Origin: Sphingomonas psychrotolerans
GTDB taxonomy: Bacteria; Pseudomonadota; Alphaproteobacteria; Sphingomonadales; Sphingomonadaceae
Assembly (NCBI RefSeq): GCF_002796605.1
Contig: NZ_CP024923.1
Coordinates: forward strand, 1,736,001-1,800,000
Direction: 5' to 3'
DNA: 64,000 nt
The translations under genes and the position numbers were made by a program. Shown here one piece after another: positions 7,707-17,011 of the stretch (positions are counted from its first letter, which is position 1; each line of letters opens with the position of its first letter). Below the pieces are notes generated by a model that was not told the origin of the DNA, did no database searches, and saw nothing but the letters and a program-made list of their open reading frames with translations.

Positions 7707-9626
7707 TCAATCCGCGAGCTTGGTAACCTTCTGCCCGGTCTCGCTGGTGAACACGAAGCCCGATACGTCGGACTTGCGCAGCGCGTTGACGAAGGCCTGC
7801 GCCTCGGCAGCGGTTTTGAACGGGCCGGCGAGCACGCGGTTGGTGGCACGCAGCGGAGTCCACCAGCCCGATTTGCCCTTGAACGCCGCTGGCGCCCTCG
7901 CGGTCACGGCCTTCCATGCCTTGGGCAGGCTCGCCGCATTCGCGCCCCCGGCCACCTGCACCCAGATGCGAGCGGGATCGGCCTTGGCAGGAGGTTTGGC
8001 CTTGGGATCGGGCTTCTTGGCCTTGGGATCGGGCTTGGCCGGCTCGGGCTTCTTCGTGTCCTTGCCCTTGACCGGCTCCGGTTTGACGGTTTCGGGCTTC
8101 GGTTTCGCGGCGGGCTTGGCCGCGGGCGTCGGTGTCGGCCGCACCGGCTCGGGCACCGCCGCCGCGACGCGTACCGGCTCGGGGACGGGATCGACCGGCG
8201 TCGCGTTGACGATCTGCAACTCCTCGCCGGGGATGGTGATCCCGGCGACGATCGAGGCAAGGACCGTATCCTCCTGCCCCACCCGCGCCGGGCCCGGCGG
8301 TGCAGGTTCGGGTTTCGATGCTGCGACCGCCGCGGGGCCAGAGCTCGCCGCATCCGGCGCCGGGCGTGCGGCCTCGGGCAGGGTCTCGGCGGGCTGCCGC
8401 TCGGGGGTTGCAGCGACGTCGGTCGTGGGGGCCGGCGCGGCGGTCACAGGTTCAGCCCGCGCAGTATCGCCGACAGAGGTCGCCGCCGGGCTGCCTTGGC
8501 CGGGCCCGGTGATTGCGCTGCGCGCGGCTTCGACCGGCGCGGCTGCTTGGCGGATCGGCGCGTCGATCTCTTCGGCACGCGGTTTGGGCAGCGGCTGGAC
8601 CAGCGGCGCCTGCTCCCGCGCCACGACCGGCGGACCGGGCAGCGACGCGGCGGCAGCGGTCTGTACCGGCGGAGTCAGCGCCTGCACCACACGACGCGCC
8701 GGCGGCGCGACTTCGCGCGCATCGCGCTCGCGTTCGCGGCGGGACCGGCGATCGCGTTGCGGTTTCTCGGGCGAAGCGCGCGCCGGCTGGGGCTGCACCT
8801 GCGCGACCTGGGCGGGACGCGTCGGCGCGACAAATTGCGGCAGCGGCGGTGCCTGCCGCGCATCGGCAAGCCGCGCCGCGGCCGGCGTAAGCTGGCCGAA
8901 ATGCACTGCGAAGGCGCGATCGGCGGGCGCGAGATTGGCGAGCCGGCGGAAGAACGGTGCCAGCGAATGCCCCATATTGCCCGGCATCATGCTCGCCGCG
9001 ATCCGCTCGGCGCCGGGCATGTCGCCGTTCATCGCGAGAATGAAGGCACGCGCGCGCCATGCCGCACGGTCGCTCTTGCGCAGCAGCGGATCGAGCTGGC
9101 GCATCGATTCCTCGACGTTGCCCGAGATGCCGAGCGACAGCGCGTAACGGCGCACCATCTCGTCGTCACGTTCGCCTTGCAGCGCGAGCTTGTAGTCGCC
9201 CTGCGCGAGGATCGGCTGGCCGAGCAGATCGTAGGCGAAGCCGCGGTCGCCGGCATATTCGCGTGCCGGCAGCCCGCGCGCCTCGGCGGTCTGGAACAGC
9301 CGCAGCGCTTCGCCCGGCCGCTCCATCCGCACCAGAGTCGAACCCCGTCCGGCAAGGATGCGCGGATTGGTCGGGTCGATCGTCTCGGCGCGGGCGAAGA
9401 AGGCAAGCGCGGCGGCGGTGTCGCCCAGCCGGGCGCTCAGATTGCCGGCTTCGAGCAAGGCGCGCACGTCGCGGGGATCGGCGGCGAGCACCCGCATTTC
9501 CTGCGCCAGCCGGTCCGCCTCGGGATTGGGCGCGGGCACCAGCCCGGTCTGGGCAAGCGCCGGCGCGGCACCCGCGGCAAGCGCGAATGCCAGCGCAATC
9601 GAGCGCAGGGATCGGATTTGCTTCAT
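7707..9626 (-). CDS. TPR and SPOR domain cell-envelope protein
   Basis: A 639-aa exported protein with a signal peptide (residues 1 to about 26, ending ALAQT). It has tetratricopeptide-like helices over about residues 30-230, then a long Pro/Ala/Glu-rich disordered segment (about 250-530) that ends in Lys-Pro-Asp repeats. A C-terminal SPOR domain (about 550-639) starts at ARIWVQVAGG and contains the typical TPLRATNRVLAGPFKTAAEA block. SPOR domains bind denuded glycan strands at division sites, which fits its position right after ftsZ. The ATG at 9626 is preferred over one at 9665 because it puts the signal peptide at the N-terminus. Likely a septal or envelope structural factor. Confidence 0.85.
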   Translation of the reverse strand: MKQIRSLRSIALAFALAAGAAPALAQTGLVPAPNPEADRLAQEMRVLAADPRDVRALLEAGNLSARLGDTAAALAFFARAETIDPTNPRILAGRGSTLVRMERPGEALRLFQTAEARGLPAREYAGDRGFAYDLLGQPILAQGDYKLALQGERDDEMVRRYALSLGISGNVEESMRQLDPLLRKSDRAAWRARAFILAMNGDMPGAERIAASMMPGNMGHSLAPFFRRLANLAPADRAFAVHFGQLTPAAARLADARQAPPLPQFVAPTRPAQVAQVQPQPARASPEKPQRDRRSRRERERDAREVAPPARRVVQALTPPVQTAAAASLPGPPVVAREQAPLVQPLPKPRAEEIDAPIRQAAAPVEAARSAITGPGQGSPAATSVGDTARAEPVTAAPAPTTDVAATPERQPAETLPEAARPAPDAASSGPAAVAASKPEPAPPGPARVGQEDTVLASIVAGITIPGEELQIVNATPVDPVPEPVRVAAAVPEPVRPTPTPAAKPAAKPKPETVKPEPVKGKDTKKPEPAKPDPKAKKPDPKAKPPAKADPARIWVQVAGGANAASLPKAWKAVTARAPAAFKGKSGWWTPLRATNRVLAGPFKTAAEAQAFVNALRKSDVSGFVFTSETGQKVTKLAD

Positions 9627-9670
9627 CAAGCGATTAGCCAGACACGGCATTGGCTGAACCGCCAATGACG

Positions 9671-9710
9671 CGTCGCCGGCGTCTCGCCGAAGCGAGATGC
9701 GCCGGCGACG
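9671..9710 (-). terminator. Strong hairpin just after ftsZ
   Basis: CGTCGCCGGCG-TCTCGC (9671-9687), loop CGAA, GCGAGA (9692-9697), two bulged bases, then CGCCGGCGACG (9700-9710). The 17-bp stem starts 6 bases after the ftsZ stop. No T-run follows, so it may be a transcription terminator that needs help or an RNA-stabilising end of the dcw message. Confidence 0.6.
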
Positions 9711-9716
9711 AACGCC

Positions 9717-11201
9717 CTATTGGTTGTTCTGGCTGCGCAGAAAGCGCGGAATGTCGAGCGGATCCTTGTCGTCGTCGTCCGCCGTCTTTGCGGCACCGCG
9801 CGATGCCATGCGCTCGAACAGGGTGCCGCCGGCGCGGCGACCCGCCGGCTTGGCCTCGGGCGCGGGCTCGTCGTCGCCGCCGCCGGTCAGCCAGCGGCGC
9901 CGGCTGGTGAGCTCGGGCGCCGGTGCCGGCTCGGGTTCGGACGCGGGCGCTTCGAGCGGCACCGCGCTGGCTTCGCCCAGCAGCAATTCGTCGGGATCGC
10001 CGGCATCGTCATAGCTCGTGACCGGCTCGGCCTCGGACGCGATCGCGTCGGGGGCTTCCAGTTCGAGCGGCTCGGCCTCGGGCTCGGGGACTTCGTCCGT
10101 TGCGTAGTCGGCTTCGGAGAACCCCGGCTCGACGGGCGCTGCGGGCTCGGCCGCCGCGGCGCCGCCGCTGCGGCGCGGCGTTGCGAACGAGAAGACGCGC
10201 GGCTGCTCGATCGCCGGCGCGGCACGGGCCTGCGCATCGGCATCGATGCCGGTCGCGACGACCGACACGCGGATCTTTCCTTCGAGATCGGGATTGAACG
10301 CCGACCCCCAGATGATGTTGGCATCGGGATCGACCAGCTCGCGGATATGGTTCGCGGCTTCGTCGACCTCGAGCAGGCGCATGTCCTCGCCGCCGGTGAT
10401 CGACACGATCACGCCCTTGGCGCCGTTCATCGAGACGCCGTCGAGCAGCGGATTGGCGATCGCCTTTTGCGCTGCGATCAGCGCGCGGTCGTCGCCATCG
10501 GCCTCGCCGGTGCCCATCATCGCCTTGCCCATCTCCTGCATCACCGAGCGGACGTCGGCGAAGTCGAGGTTGATCAGGCCGGGCATGACCATCAGGTCGG
10601 TGATCCCGCGAACGCCCTGCTGCAGGACCTCGTCGGCCATCTCGAACGCCTGCTTGAACGTGGTGTTGGCGTTGGCGATCAGGAAGAGATTCTGGTTGGG
10701 AATGACGATCAGCGTATCGACATATTTCTGCAGCTCTTCGATGCCGGCATCGGCCGATTGCTGGCGGCGGCGGCCTTCGAACGCGAACGGCTTGGTGACG
10801 ACGCCGACCGTCAGGATGCCCATGTCGCGCGCGGCCTTGGCGATCACCGGCGCCGCACCGGTGCCGGTGCCGCCGCCCATGCCCGCGGCGATGAAGCACA
10901 TATGTGCGCCTTCGAGCGCCTTCTGGACCTGATCGATCGTCTCTTCGGCGGCGGCGCGACCGATTTCGGGACGCGACCCTGCGCCCAGCCCTTGCGTGAT
11001 CTTCGCGCCCAGCTGGATGCGATGCCCGGCCGACGACTGCTTGAGCGCCTGCGCGTCGGTGTTCGCGACGAGGAACTCGACCCCCTGCACATCGGCGCGG
11101 ATCATGTTTGCGATCGCGTTGCCGCCCGCGCCGCCGACACCGATCACCGTGATCTTGGGCGTCAGTTCGTCGACGTCAGCCGGAAGAAATTCGATGCTCA
11201 T
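9717..11201 (-). CDS. ftsZ: Cell division GTPase FtsZ
   Basis: Tubulin-like GTPase that builds the Z-ring. The 494-aa protein contains GVGGAGGNA (about 21-29), the tubulin signature GGGTGTG (about 109-115), a T7 loop with NLDFADV, a GTPase core ending near residue 320, and a long acidic Pro/Glu linker. It ends in the conserved C-terminal peptide [12 protein letters not shown], which binds FtsA and other anchors. I chose the ATG at 11201, which has a GGGAG ribosome site and gives the family N-terminus MSIEF. The 22 extra codons upstream are spurious. It is the last gene of the dcw cluster, with a 112-base leader after ftsA. Confidence 0.97.
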   Translation of the reverse strand: MSIEFLPADVDELTPKITVIGVGGAGGNAIANMIRADVQGVEFLVANTDAQALKQSSAGHRIQLGAKITQGLGAGSRPEIGRAAAEETIDQVQKALEGAHMCFIAAGMGGGTGTGAAPVIAKAARDMGILTVGVVTKPFAFEGRRRQQSADAGIEELQKYVDTLIVIPNQNLFLIANANTTFKQAFEMADEVLQQGVRGITDLMVMPGLINLDFADVRSVMQEMGKAMMGTGEADGDDRALIAAQKAIANPLLDGVSMNGAKGVIVSITGGEDMRLLEVDEAANHIRELVDPDANIIWGSAFNPDLEGKIRVSVVATGIDADAQARAAPAIEQPRVFSFATPRRSGGAAAAEPAAPVEPGFSEADYATDEVPEPEAEPLELEAPDAIASEAEPVTSYDDAGDPDELLLGEASAVPLEAPASEPEPAPAPELTSRRRWLTGGGDDEPAPEAKPAGRRAGGTLFERMASRGAAKTADDDDKDPLDIPRFLRSQNNQ

Positions 11202-11297
11202 TCCATAATCTCCCACGGCGCCGCCATCGCGCTGGAGGCGGCACCCATTGGCCCTGTGATGCACCAAGGGCTGGTGCGACTCTAGTGGAAACAGCCC

Positions 11298-11331
11298 TTC
11301 CGGTCGTATTTCTTTAATAATTCGACCGGAA
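11298..11331 (-). promoter_or_regulatory. Inverted repeat across the ftsA stop, ahead of ftsZ
   Basis: TTCCGGTCG (11298-11306) and CGACCGGAA (11323-11331) are perfect 9-base arms with a 16-base AT-rich interval. The upstream arm (in transcription) encodes the last sense codons of ftsA and the stop falls in the loop. It opens the only sizeable untranslated leader before ftsZ, so it could act as an RNA processing or attenuation element. Function is inference. Confidence 0.5.
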
Positions 11332-12576
11332 CGCCGCCATCAACCGCTGAAGAACCGCGCCCGGGCTCGCCTTGGTGACCATCTGATGGCCGGCAGGCTC
11401 GAGCGCACGCAGATCGATCGGGTCCATCGCGGCGAAGCGCGCGAGACCCGCGAGCGTCGCGAAAGCTGGCCCGGCATGCGCCTCGGGAAGCGCGATCAGC
11501 CCCTTCGGGCGGCCGACGCGCACTGCATTGCCAAGCGACTGCTGCGCATAATCGGCGATGCCCTTAAGCTCGGCGCCGCCGCCGGTGAGGACGATCTGGC
11601 GGCCGATCGGATCCTGGAAGCCGAGCTTCCGCAGCTCCTTCTGGATCTCGGTCATCAACCGTTCGAGTCGCTGGCGGATCGTCGCGTTCAATTGCGCCTT
11701 GGTGATGCGCGGCCCCTCGGCGCCGTCGTCGGGTATCGCCGGCTGGACGTCGATCATCTCGTGGTTGTCGCGCGGGCTGAGGTTGGCCGAGCCGTGGAAG
11801 CATTTGGTGCGCTCGGCCCAGGTGCGCGCGGTGCCGAAGGCCGAGGCGATATCGTCGGTGATGTCGGACGACCCCATCGGGATCGAGGCCAGCCCGGCGA
11901 GCACGCCCCCGGCGAACACCGAGACGTTGGTCACCCCTGCGCCGATCTCGACCAAAGCGACGCCCAATTCGCGCTCCTCGTCGGTGAGGCAGGCGAGCCC
12001 GGTCGCCACCGGCGCGGCGATGATCGAACGGACCTCGAGATGTGCCGAGCGGACGCAAAGGTCGAGATTGCGTACGGGCGAGCCCTCGGTCGAGACGACG
12101 TGGATGTCGATGCCGAGGCGATCGGCGTGCAGCCCGAGCGGGCGCTTGACCCCGGCAAGGCCGTCGATCGTGTAGCAGGTCGGCTGGGCGTGGAGCACCA
12201 TCTTGCCCTGCGGATCGATCGCGTCGCGGCCGGCCTTGAGCAATTCGTCGATATCTGCCTGCTCGACGCGGTGGCCGCCCAGATCGGCCTCGAGCTTGAC
12301 CACGTCGGAGAGCAAACCGCCCGCGGAGAAGCTGACCCAGACGTCCTCGATATTGGTGCCGGCGATGCGCTCGGCCTGCTCGACCGCCTCGCGGATGGCA
12401 AGTTCGGTGGCGTGCATGTCGGCGACATAGCCGCGCTTGACGCCGCGGCTCTCGCGCTGGCCGGTGCCGAGCACGACGAGTTGGCCGTCATCGGTACGCT
12501 GCGCGATCAGCGCAGAGACTTTCGAGGATCCGACGTCGAGCGCCGTGATCAACCCCTCGGGTGCTGCCTTGGCCAT
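11314..12576 (-). CDS. ftsA: Cell division protein FtsA
   Basis: Actin-like ATPase that anchors FtsZ to the membrane and recruits the divisome. The 420-aa protein shows the N-terminal actin signature ([14 protein letters not shown], about 13-26), the SHS2/1C domain, a second phosphate loop ([13 protein letters not shown]) and an adenosine motif ([12 protein letters not shown], near 330). It ends in an amphipathic-type membrane-targeting tail ([11 protein letters not shown]). It starts 3 bases after the ftsQ stop. Confidence 0.96.
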   Translation of the reverse strand: MAKAAPEGLITALDVGSSKVSALIAQRTDDGQLVVLGTGQRESRGVKRGYVADMHATELAIREAVEQAERIAGTNIEDVWVSFSAGGLLSDVVKLEADLGGHRVEQADIDELLKAGRDAIDPQGKMVLHAQPTCYTIDGLAGVKRPLGLHADRLGIDIHVVSTEGSPVRNLDLCVRSAHLEVRSIIAAPVATGLACLTDEERELGVALVEIGAGVTNVSVFAGGVLAGLASIPMGSSDITDDIASAFGTARTWAERTKCFHGSANLSPRDNHEMIDVQPAIPDDGAEGPRITKAQLNATIRQRLERLMTEIQKELRKLGFQDPIGRQIVLTGGGAELKGIADYAQQSLGNAVRVGRPKGLIALPEAHAGPAFATLAGLARFAAMDPIDLRALEPAGHQMVTKASPGAVLQRLMAAFRSNY

Positions 12577-12579
12577 CGT

Positions 12580-13476
12580 CTATTCCCCTGTCTCAACGCT
12601 GGTCGTGGCCGTTTGCCCCAACGGCCGCTGCATCACCAAATTACCCGGCACGCGCATATCGAAGCGTATCGTACCCTTCCGTAGCAGACCCTGCGCCGCA
12701 TCCAACTCTGCGAATTTGCGTAAGGACTTGACCGCTTCTTCCTCACCCTCGGGAAGTTGGAGCTTCTCGCCGCTGGTGAAGGTCAGGTCCCAGCGGCGAT
12801 TGCCGATCCACGTCGCCGCCTTGACCAAAGGCTTGAGCGCCGGTGCCTCGTCAAGAAGTTTGCGCCGCACCGGCTCCTGCGCATTGGCCCCCTCGCCGAT
12901 CAGCAGCGGCAGATCGGGCATCGCATCGGTGGACACGGGTTCCAGCGGCACGCCGGTCGGATCGACCAGCATCAGCTGGCCGTGGCTCTGCCAGATCGCC
13001 GCCGGCTCACGCTCGATGATGTAGATACGCAAGGTGTTGGGCAACCGGCGCGAGACCCGCGCATCCTTGACCCACGGATATTTGAGCAGCCGCTCGCGGA
13101 CCAGCGCCAGATCGACCAGCGGCATCGCGCGCGAATCCTGGTCGAGCGCCTGGGTGAGCACGGTCATCTTGTCCATTCGTTTGATGCCGTCGATCTGGAT
13201 CTCGTCGACCTTGAGTCCGGCATCCCCCACCACGCCGGCGATCGCGCCGCCGGCCATCGCGGGCACGCCGAACCACGTCGCGACCGCCAGCGCCACGGCG
13301 CCGACGGTGCCCACGATGCTCCACGTCGCGATCCGGGTCAGCGTCGCCTGGCTGAACGGCAGCGCCGCGACTGCCTGATCGAGCAGGGTCGGCCGCTTCG
13401 GACGGCGCGGGCCGGCCTTCTTCCTGGGCGCCGCGCCGCGTCGGGTCGCGGTGCGCTGGACGGGCTTGCGGCTCAA
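12580..13476 (-). CDS. ftsQ: Cell division protein FtsQ
   Basis: Bitopic inner-membrane divisome protein that links FtsB/FtsL to the early divisome. The 298-aa protein has a very basic cytoplasmic N-terminus (residues 1 to about 30), one membrane segment (about 50-70) and a POTRA domain starting near VDEIQIDGIKRMDKMT. The start is a TTG at 13476 whose last two bases are shared with the ddl stop (TTGA overlap). It gives the N-terminus (M)SRKPVQRTATRR. Any longer form would run deep into ddl in another frame. Confidence 0.93.
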   Translation of the reverse strand: MSRKPVQRTATRRGAAPRKKAGPRRPKRPTLLDQAVAALPFSQATLTRIATWSIVGTVGAVALAVATWFGVPAMAGGAIAGVVGDAGLKVDEIQIDGIKRMDKMTVLTQALDQDSRAMPLVDLALVRERLLKYPWVKDARVSRRLPNTLRIYIIEREPAAIWQSHGQLMLVDPTGVPLEPVSTDAMPDLPLLIGEGANAQEPVRRKLLDEAPALKPLVKAATWIGNRRWDLTFTSGEKLQLPEGEEEAVKSLRKFAELDAAQGLLRKGTIRFDMRVPGNLVMQRPLGQTATTSVETGE

Positions 13477-14396
13477 GCGAGTGCCTCGTCGACGATGCGC
13501 TGGACCAGTTCGGCATAGGAGATGCCGAGATGGCGCGCCTGTTCGGGGACGAGGCTGAGCGGCGTCATCCCCGGCTGAGTATTGACCTCGAGCAGAAACA
13601 GCCCGTCGACGCCCTGGCTGTCGTCCCAGCGGAAGTCCGAGCGCGAGCAGCCCTTGCAGCCGAGAAGCCGATGCGCATCGATCGCAATCCGCTTGCACGC
13701 ATCCGCGACGTCCTCTGGGATGTCGGCGGGGAAGATGTGGTCGGTCAGCCCCTCGGTATATTTGGCGTCGTAATCATAGAAGCCGCTCTTGGGCTTCAAT
13801 TCGGTGACGCCGAGCGCCTGATCGCCGAGCACCGCCGTGGTCAGCTCGCGTCCGCGGATGAAGGGTTCGGCGAGCAATTCGTCGAATTCCTGCCACGGCC
13901 CACGCACGTCGCGTCCGATCGGATTGCCGTAATTGCCCTCGGCGGTGACGATCGCCACGCCTACCGACGAACCTTCGTTGACCGGCTTGAGCACATAAGG
14001 CCGCGGCAGGGGATCGCGCTCGTACAATTCCTCGCTGCGTACCATCCGCCCGCCGGGCATCGGGATTCCGTGCGGCACCAGCGCCTGTTTGGTGAGCTGT
14101 TTGTCGATCGCGATCACCGAGGTGACGAGCCCCGAATGGGTATATTTCAGCCCCATCAGATCGAGCATGCCCTGCACCGCCCCGTCTTCGCCGGGGGTGC
14201 CGTGGAGCGCGTTGAACACGAGATCGGGCTTCAATTCGGCGAGCTTGACCGCAACGTTGCGCTCCATGTCGACGCGGTTGACCCGGTGGCCGAGGCTCTC
14301 GAGCGCATCGGCGATGCCGTTCCCCGACATCAGCGAGACTTCCCGCTCGGCGGACCAACCACCCATCAGCACGGCGATGTGGAGGCCCCCGGTCAT
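13473..14396 (-). CDS. ddl: D-alanine--D-alanine ligase
   Basis: ATP-grasp enzyme making D-Ala-D-Ala for the murein pentapeptide. The 307-aa protein has the N-terminal HIAVLMGGWSAEREVS, the ATP-binding segment RPYVLKPVNEGSSVGV near residue 130, and the C-terminal LLEVNTQPGMTPLS with the metal-binding Glu/Asn. The last codons overlap the TTG of ftsQ. It is separated from murB upstream by a 109-base gap holding an inverted repeat, the only break of that kind in the mur section. Confidence 0.95.
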   Translation of the reverse strand: MTGGLHIAVLMGGWSAEREVSLMSGNGIADALESLGHRVNRVDMERNVAVKLAELKPDLVFNALHGTPGEDGAVQGMLDLMGLKYTHSGLVTSVIAIDKQLTKQALVPHGIPMPGGRMVRSEELYERDPLPRPYVLKPVNEGSSVGVAIVTAEGNYGNPIGRDVRGPWQEFDELLAEPFIRGRELTTAVLGDQALGVTELKPKSGFYDYDAKYTEGLTDHIFPADIPEDVADACKRIAIDAHRLLGCKGCSRSDFRWDDSQGVDGLFLLEVNTQPGMTPLSLVPEQARHLGISYAELVQRIVDEALA

Positions 14397-14413
14397 GCGC
14401 AGCCCCCTTGATG

Positions 14414-14493
14414 GTCACCCCGGCGAAGGCCGGGGTCCAGAATCACGGGCGACACGGTGCTTGGCTCTAGGTCCCAACCTTCGCCGGGATGAC
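14414..14493. repeat. Long imperfect inverted repeat between murB and ddl
   Basis: The left arm (14414-14438) begins GTCACCCCGGCGAAGG and the right arm (14470-14493) is its near reverse complement, CCTTCGCCGGGATGAC at the end; about 20 of 24 positions pair around a 31-base interval. The left arm also contains the nested palindrome CCCCGGCGAAGGCCGGGG. It resembles the REP-like palindromes dispersed through sphingomonad genomes. Confidence 0.7.
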
Positions 14494-14505
14494 GGATAAA
14501 CGCAC

Positions 14506-15405
14506 TCACTTCATCACCCCGATGCGCTGGATTTCCCATTCCAGCTCGACGCCGGACTGCGCCTTCACCTTGGCACGGACCTCCTCACCCAGCGCCTCGA
14601 TGTCGGCTGAGGCAGCATTGCCAAGGTTGAGCAGGAAATTGCAGTGCTTTTCGCTGACCTGCGCGTCGCCCCGCCGCAAGCCGCGGCAGCCGGCGGCGTC
14701 GATCAGCGCCCAAGCCTTGTGACCTTCGGGATTCTTGAAGGTCGAGCCGCCGGTCTTGGTACGCAACGGCTGAGATTCCTCTCGCGCGGCGGCGATGCGA
14801 TCCATCTCGATCTGTATTACAGCGGGCTCGTCGACATGTCCGCGAAAGGTCGCATTGATTACAAGCGCGCCGCGGGGCAATTCGCTGTGCCGATAGGTGT
14901 AGCCGAGATCGGCGACGCTCAGGGTCCGGCGTTCCCCCGTGCGCAGGACGACTTCGCACTCGACCATAACGTCTTTCGTCTCGCGACCATAAGCGCCGCC
15001 GTTCATCCGCACGAATCCGCCGACCGTTCCCGGGATCGAACGCAGGAATTCGACGCCGCCAATCCCCGCATCACGCGCCTTGGACGACACCAATATGCCC
15101 GACGCGCCACCGCCGCATTTGAGCATAGTTGGATCCAGCTGCTCTACGGTTGCGAACGCCTTGCCGAGCCGTACCACCACGCCCGACACCCCGCCGTCAC
15201 GCACGATCATGTTCGATCCCAATCCCAGCCCCATGACTGGTACGGCGGGGTCGAGCGCAAAGAGGAAATTGCTGAGATCATCGGCATCGGCGGGCTCGAA
15301 GAGCCATTCCGCCGCCCCGCCGCTCTTGAACCACACGAGTGGCGCAAGCGGCGCGCCGTGAGTGAGCCGTCCACGTACCGGCGGAAGCGCATAGCAGACG
15401 CTCAC
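14506..15405 (-). CDS. murB: UDP-N-acetylenolpyruvoylglucosamine reductase
   Basis: FAD/NADPH enzyme that reduces UDP-GlcNAc-enolpyruvate to UDP-MurNAc. The 299-aa protein has the FAD-binding GLGSNMIVRDGGV (about 60-72), the GFVRMNGGAYGRE catalytic block and GGSTFKNPEGH near the C-terminus, typical of type I/II short MurB. I chose the GTG at 15405, whose GTGA overlaps the stop of the 64-aa ORF and gives (M)[13 protein letters not shown]. An ATG at 15429 would add eight residues and overlap that ORF by 28 bases. Confidence 0.94.
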   Translation of the reverse strand: MSVCYALPPVRGRLTHGAPLAPLVWFKSGGAAEWLFEPADADDLSNFLFALDPAVPVMGLGLGSNMIVRDGGVSGVVVRLGKAFATVEQLDPTMLKCGGGASGILVSSKARDAGIGGVEFLRSIPGTVGGFVRMNGGAYGRETKDVMVECEVVLRTGERRTLSVADLGYTYRHSELPRGALVINATFRGHVDEPAVIQIEMDRIAAAREESQPLRTKTGGSTFKNPEGHKAWALIDAAGCRGLRRGDAQVSEKHCNFLLNLGNAASADIEALGEEVRAKVKAQSGVELEWEIQRIGVMK

Positions 15406-15596
15406 TTCCAGCCCCACAATCTGGCCCATTGCTTCCACGCCGCAAGGTTCGCCACTGCCGCCTTCTGCCCGGCCTGCTGCAGCGCACTCATCTGCTTGCC
15501 CGCGTCGAGCATCTTCTGCGCCGCGTCGATCTGCGCCTTTTGCGCCCGGAGAATCTCGCGCTGCATCTCGACCGCAGTGGAGAACCAGTCGCTCAT
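15402..15596 (-). CDS. 64-aa helical protein inside the dcw cluster
   Basis: A 64-residue protein of unknown function, [16 protein letters not shown] followed by an Ala/Gln/Lys-rich helix and ending [11 protein letters not shown]. It has no signal peptide or membrane segment. It is predicted to be one long amphipathic helix with a tryptophan-rich C-terminus. It starts at an ATGA overlap with the murC stop and its own stop overlaps the GTG of murB (GTGA), so it is translationally coupled on both sides, which strongly supports a real gene. The classical cluster has no gene here. It loosely recalls short phasin-like helical proteins, but I would not assign a family. Confidence 0.8.
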   Translation of the reverse strand: MSDWFSTAVEMQREILRAQKAQIDAAQKMLDAGKQMSALQQAGQKAAVANLAAWKQWARLWGWK

Positions 15597-17011
15597 GCCG
15601 CGACTTCCTGCCGCGCCTGCTCGATCGCCGGGGCGAGGCCCGCCGCCCATTTGGTGATGTCGCCCGCGCCGAGACACACGACCATATCGCCCGGCACCGC
15701 CATCTCGGCGAGGACCCGCGCCAGTGCGTCGGCGTCGGCAACCGCCGCCACCGAGCGATGCCCACGGCGCTTGATGCCTTCGACCAGCGTATCGGAATCG
15801 ACGCCCTCGACCGGTTGCTCGCCCGCGGCATAAACCGGCGCGACCAGCACCATGTCGGCGTCGTTGAACGCCTGGGCGAAGTCGTCCATCAGATTGCCGA
15901 GCCGCGAATAACGGTGCGGCTGGACCACTGCGATCACTCTGCCCTCGGCACTTTCGCGCGCCGCGGAGAGCACTGCGCGGATCTCGACCGGATGGTGCCC
16001 GTAATCGTCGATCACGGTCACGCCCTGCGTCTCGCCGACCTTGGTGAAGCGGCGCTTGACGCCGCCGAAGCGCGCAAAGCCCTTCTGGATCGTCACGTCG
16101 GGGATGCCGAGTTCGAGCGCCACACCGATCGCGGCGAGCGCGTTCTGAACATTGTGGCGGCCGGGCATCGGCAACTCGATATTCTCGATCGAGCGCGTGC
16201 TGCCGTCGCGGTTACGGATGATCGCCTCGAAGCGGTTGCCCCCCGAATGCGGGGTGACGTTGACCCCGCGCACGTCGGCGCTCGCCGCAAAGCCATAGGT
16301 CACGATCCGCCGGTCGCGGACCCGCGGAATGATCGCCTGCACTTCGGGATGATCGAGGCACAGCAAAGCCGCGCCGTAGAACGGCACATTCTCGACGAAC
16401 TCGACATAGGCGTCCTTCGCCTTGTCGAACGACCCATAGTGATCGAGATGCTCGGGATCGATATTGGTGACCACTGCGATCGTGCCGTCGAGCCGCAGGA
16501 AGCTGCCGTCGCTTTCGTCGGCTTCCACGACCATCCAGTCGCTGTCGCCGAGCCGCGCGTTCGAGCCATATTGGTTGATGATCCCGCCGTTGATCACGGT
16601 TGGATCCACCCCGCCCGCATCGAGCAACGCCGCGACCATCGACGTGGTCGTGGTCTTGCCGTGCGTTCCCGCCACCGCGACGGTCGATTTCAGCCGCATC
16701 AGTTCGGCCAGCATCTCGGCGCGGCGCACCACCGGCACGCGGCGCTCATAAGCGGCCTCGACTTCGGGATTGGTGCGTACGATCGCAGTCGACACCACCA
16801 CCACCGCCGCGTCGCCGATATTCTCGGCTTTGTGCCCGATCGTGATCGGAATGCCGCGGTCGCGCAGGCCCTGCACGACATAGCCTTCGGCAACGTCCGA
16901 GCCCTGCACCTTGTAACCGAGATTGTGCATCACTTCGGCGATTCCCGACATGCCGATCCCGCCGATCCCGACGAAATGGATCGTGCCGATATCGGTTGCG
17001 ACACCCTTCAT
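15593..17011 (-). CDS. murC: UDP-N-acetylmuramate--L-alanine ligase
   Basis: ATP-dependent ligase adding L-Ala to UDP-MurNAc. The 472-aa protein has the N-terminal [19 protein letters not shown]-binding loop, the ATP P-loop [11 protein letters not shown] (about 115-125), [23 protein letters not shown] and the C-terminal [10 protein letters not shown] motif. ATGA overlaps link it to murG upstream and to the 64-aa ORF downstream. Confidence 0.96.
   Translation of the reverse strand: MKGVATDIGTIHFVGIGGIGMSGIAEVMHNLGYKVQGSDVAEGYVVQGLRDRGIPITIGHKAENIGDAAVVVVSTAIVRTNPEVEAAYERRVPVVRRAEMLAELMRLKSTVAVAGTHGKTTTTSMVAALLDAGGVDPTVINGGIINQYGSNARLGDSDWMVVEADESDGSFLRLDGTIAVVTNIDPEHLDHYGSFDKAKDAYVEFVENVPFYGAALLCLDHPEVQAIIPRVRDRRIVTYGFAASADVRGVNVTPHSGGNRFEAIIRNRDGSTRSIENIELPMPGRHNVQNALAAIGVALELGIPDVTIQKGFARFGGVKRRFTKVGETQGVTVIDDYGHHPVEIRAVLSAARESAEGRVIAVVQPHRYSRLGNLMDDFAQAFNDADMVLVAPVYAAGEQPVEGVDSDTLVEGIKRRGHRSVAAVADADALARVLAEMAVPGDMVVCLGAGDITKWAAGLAPAIEQARQEVAA

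Noticed and set aside
6250..9147. A 965-codon open frame on the plus strand
   Set aside because: Antisense of the dNTPase and SPOR genes; low-complexity Ala/Gly/Ser/Arg translation with no domain.
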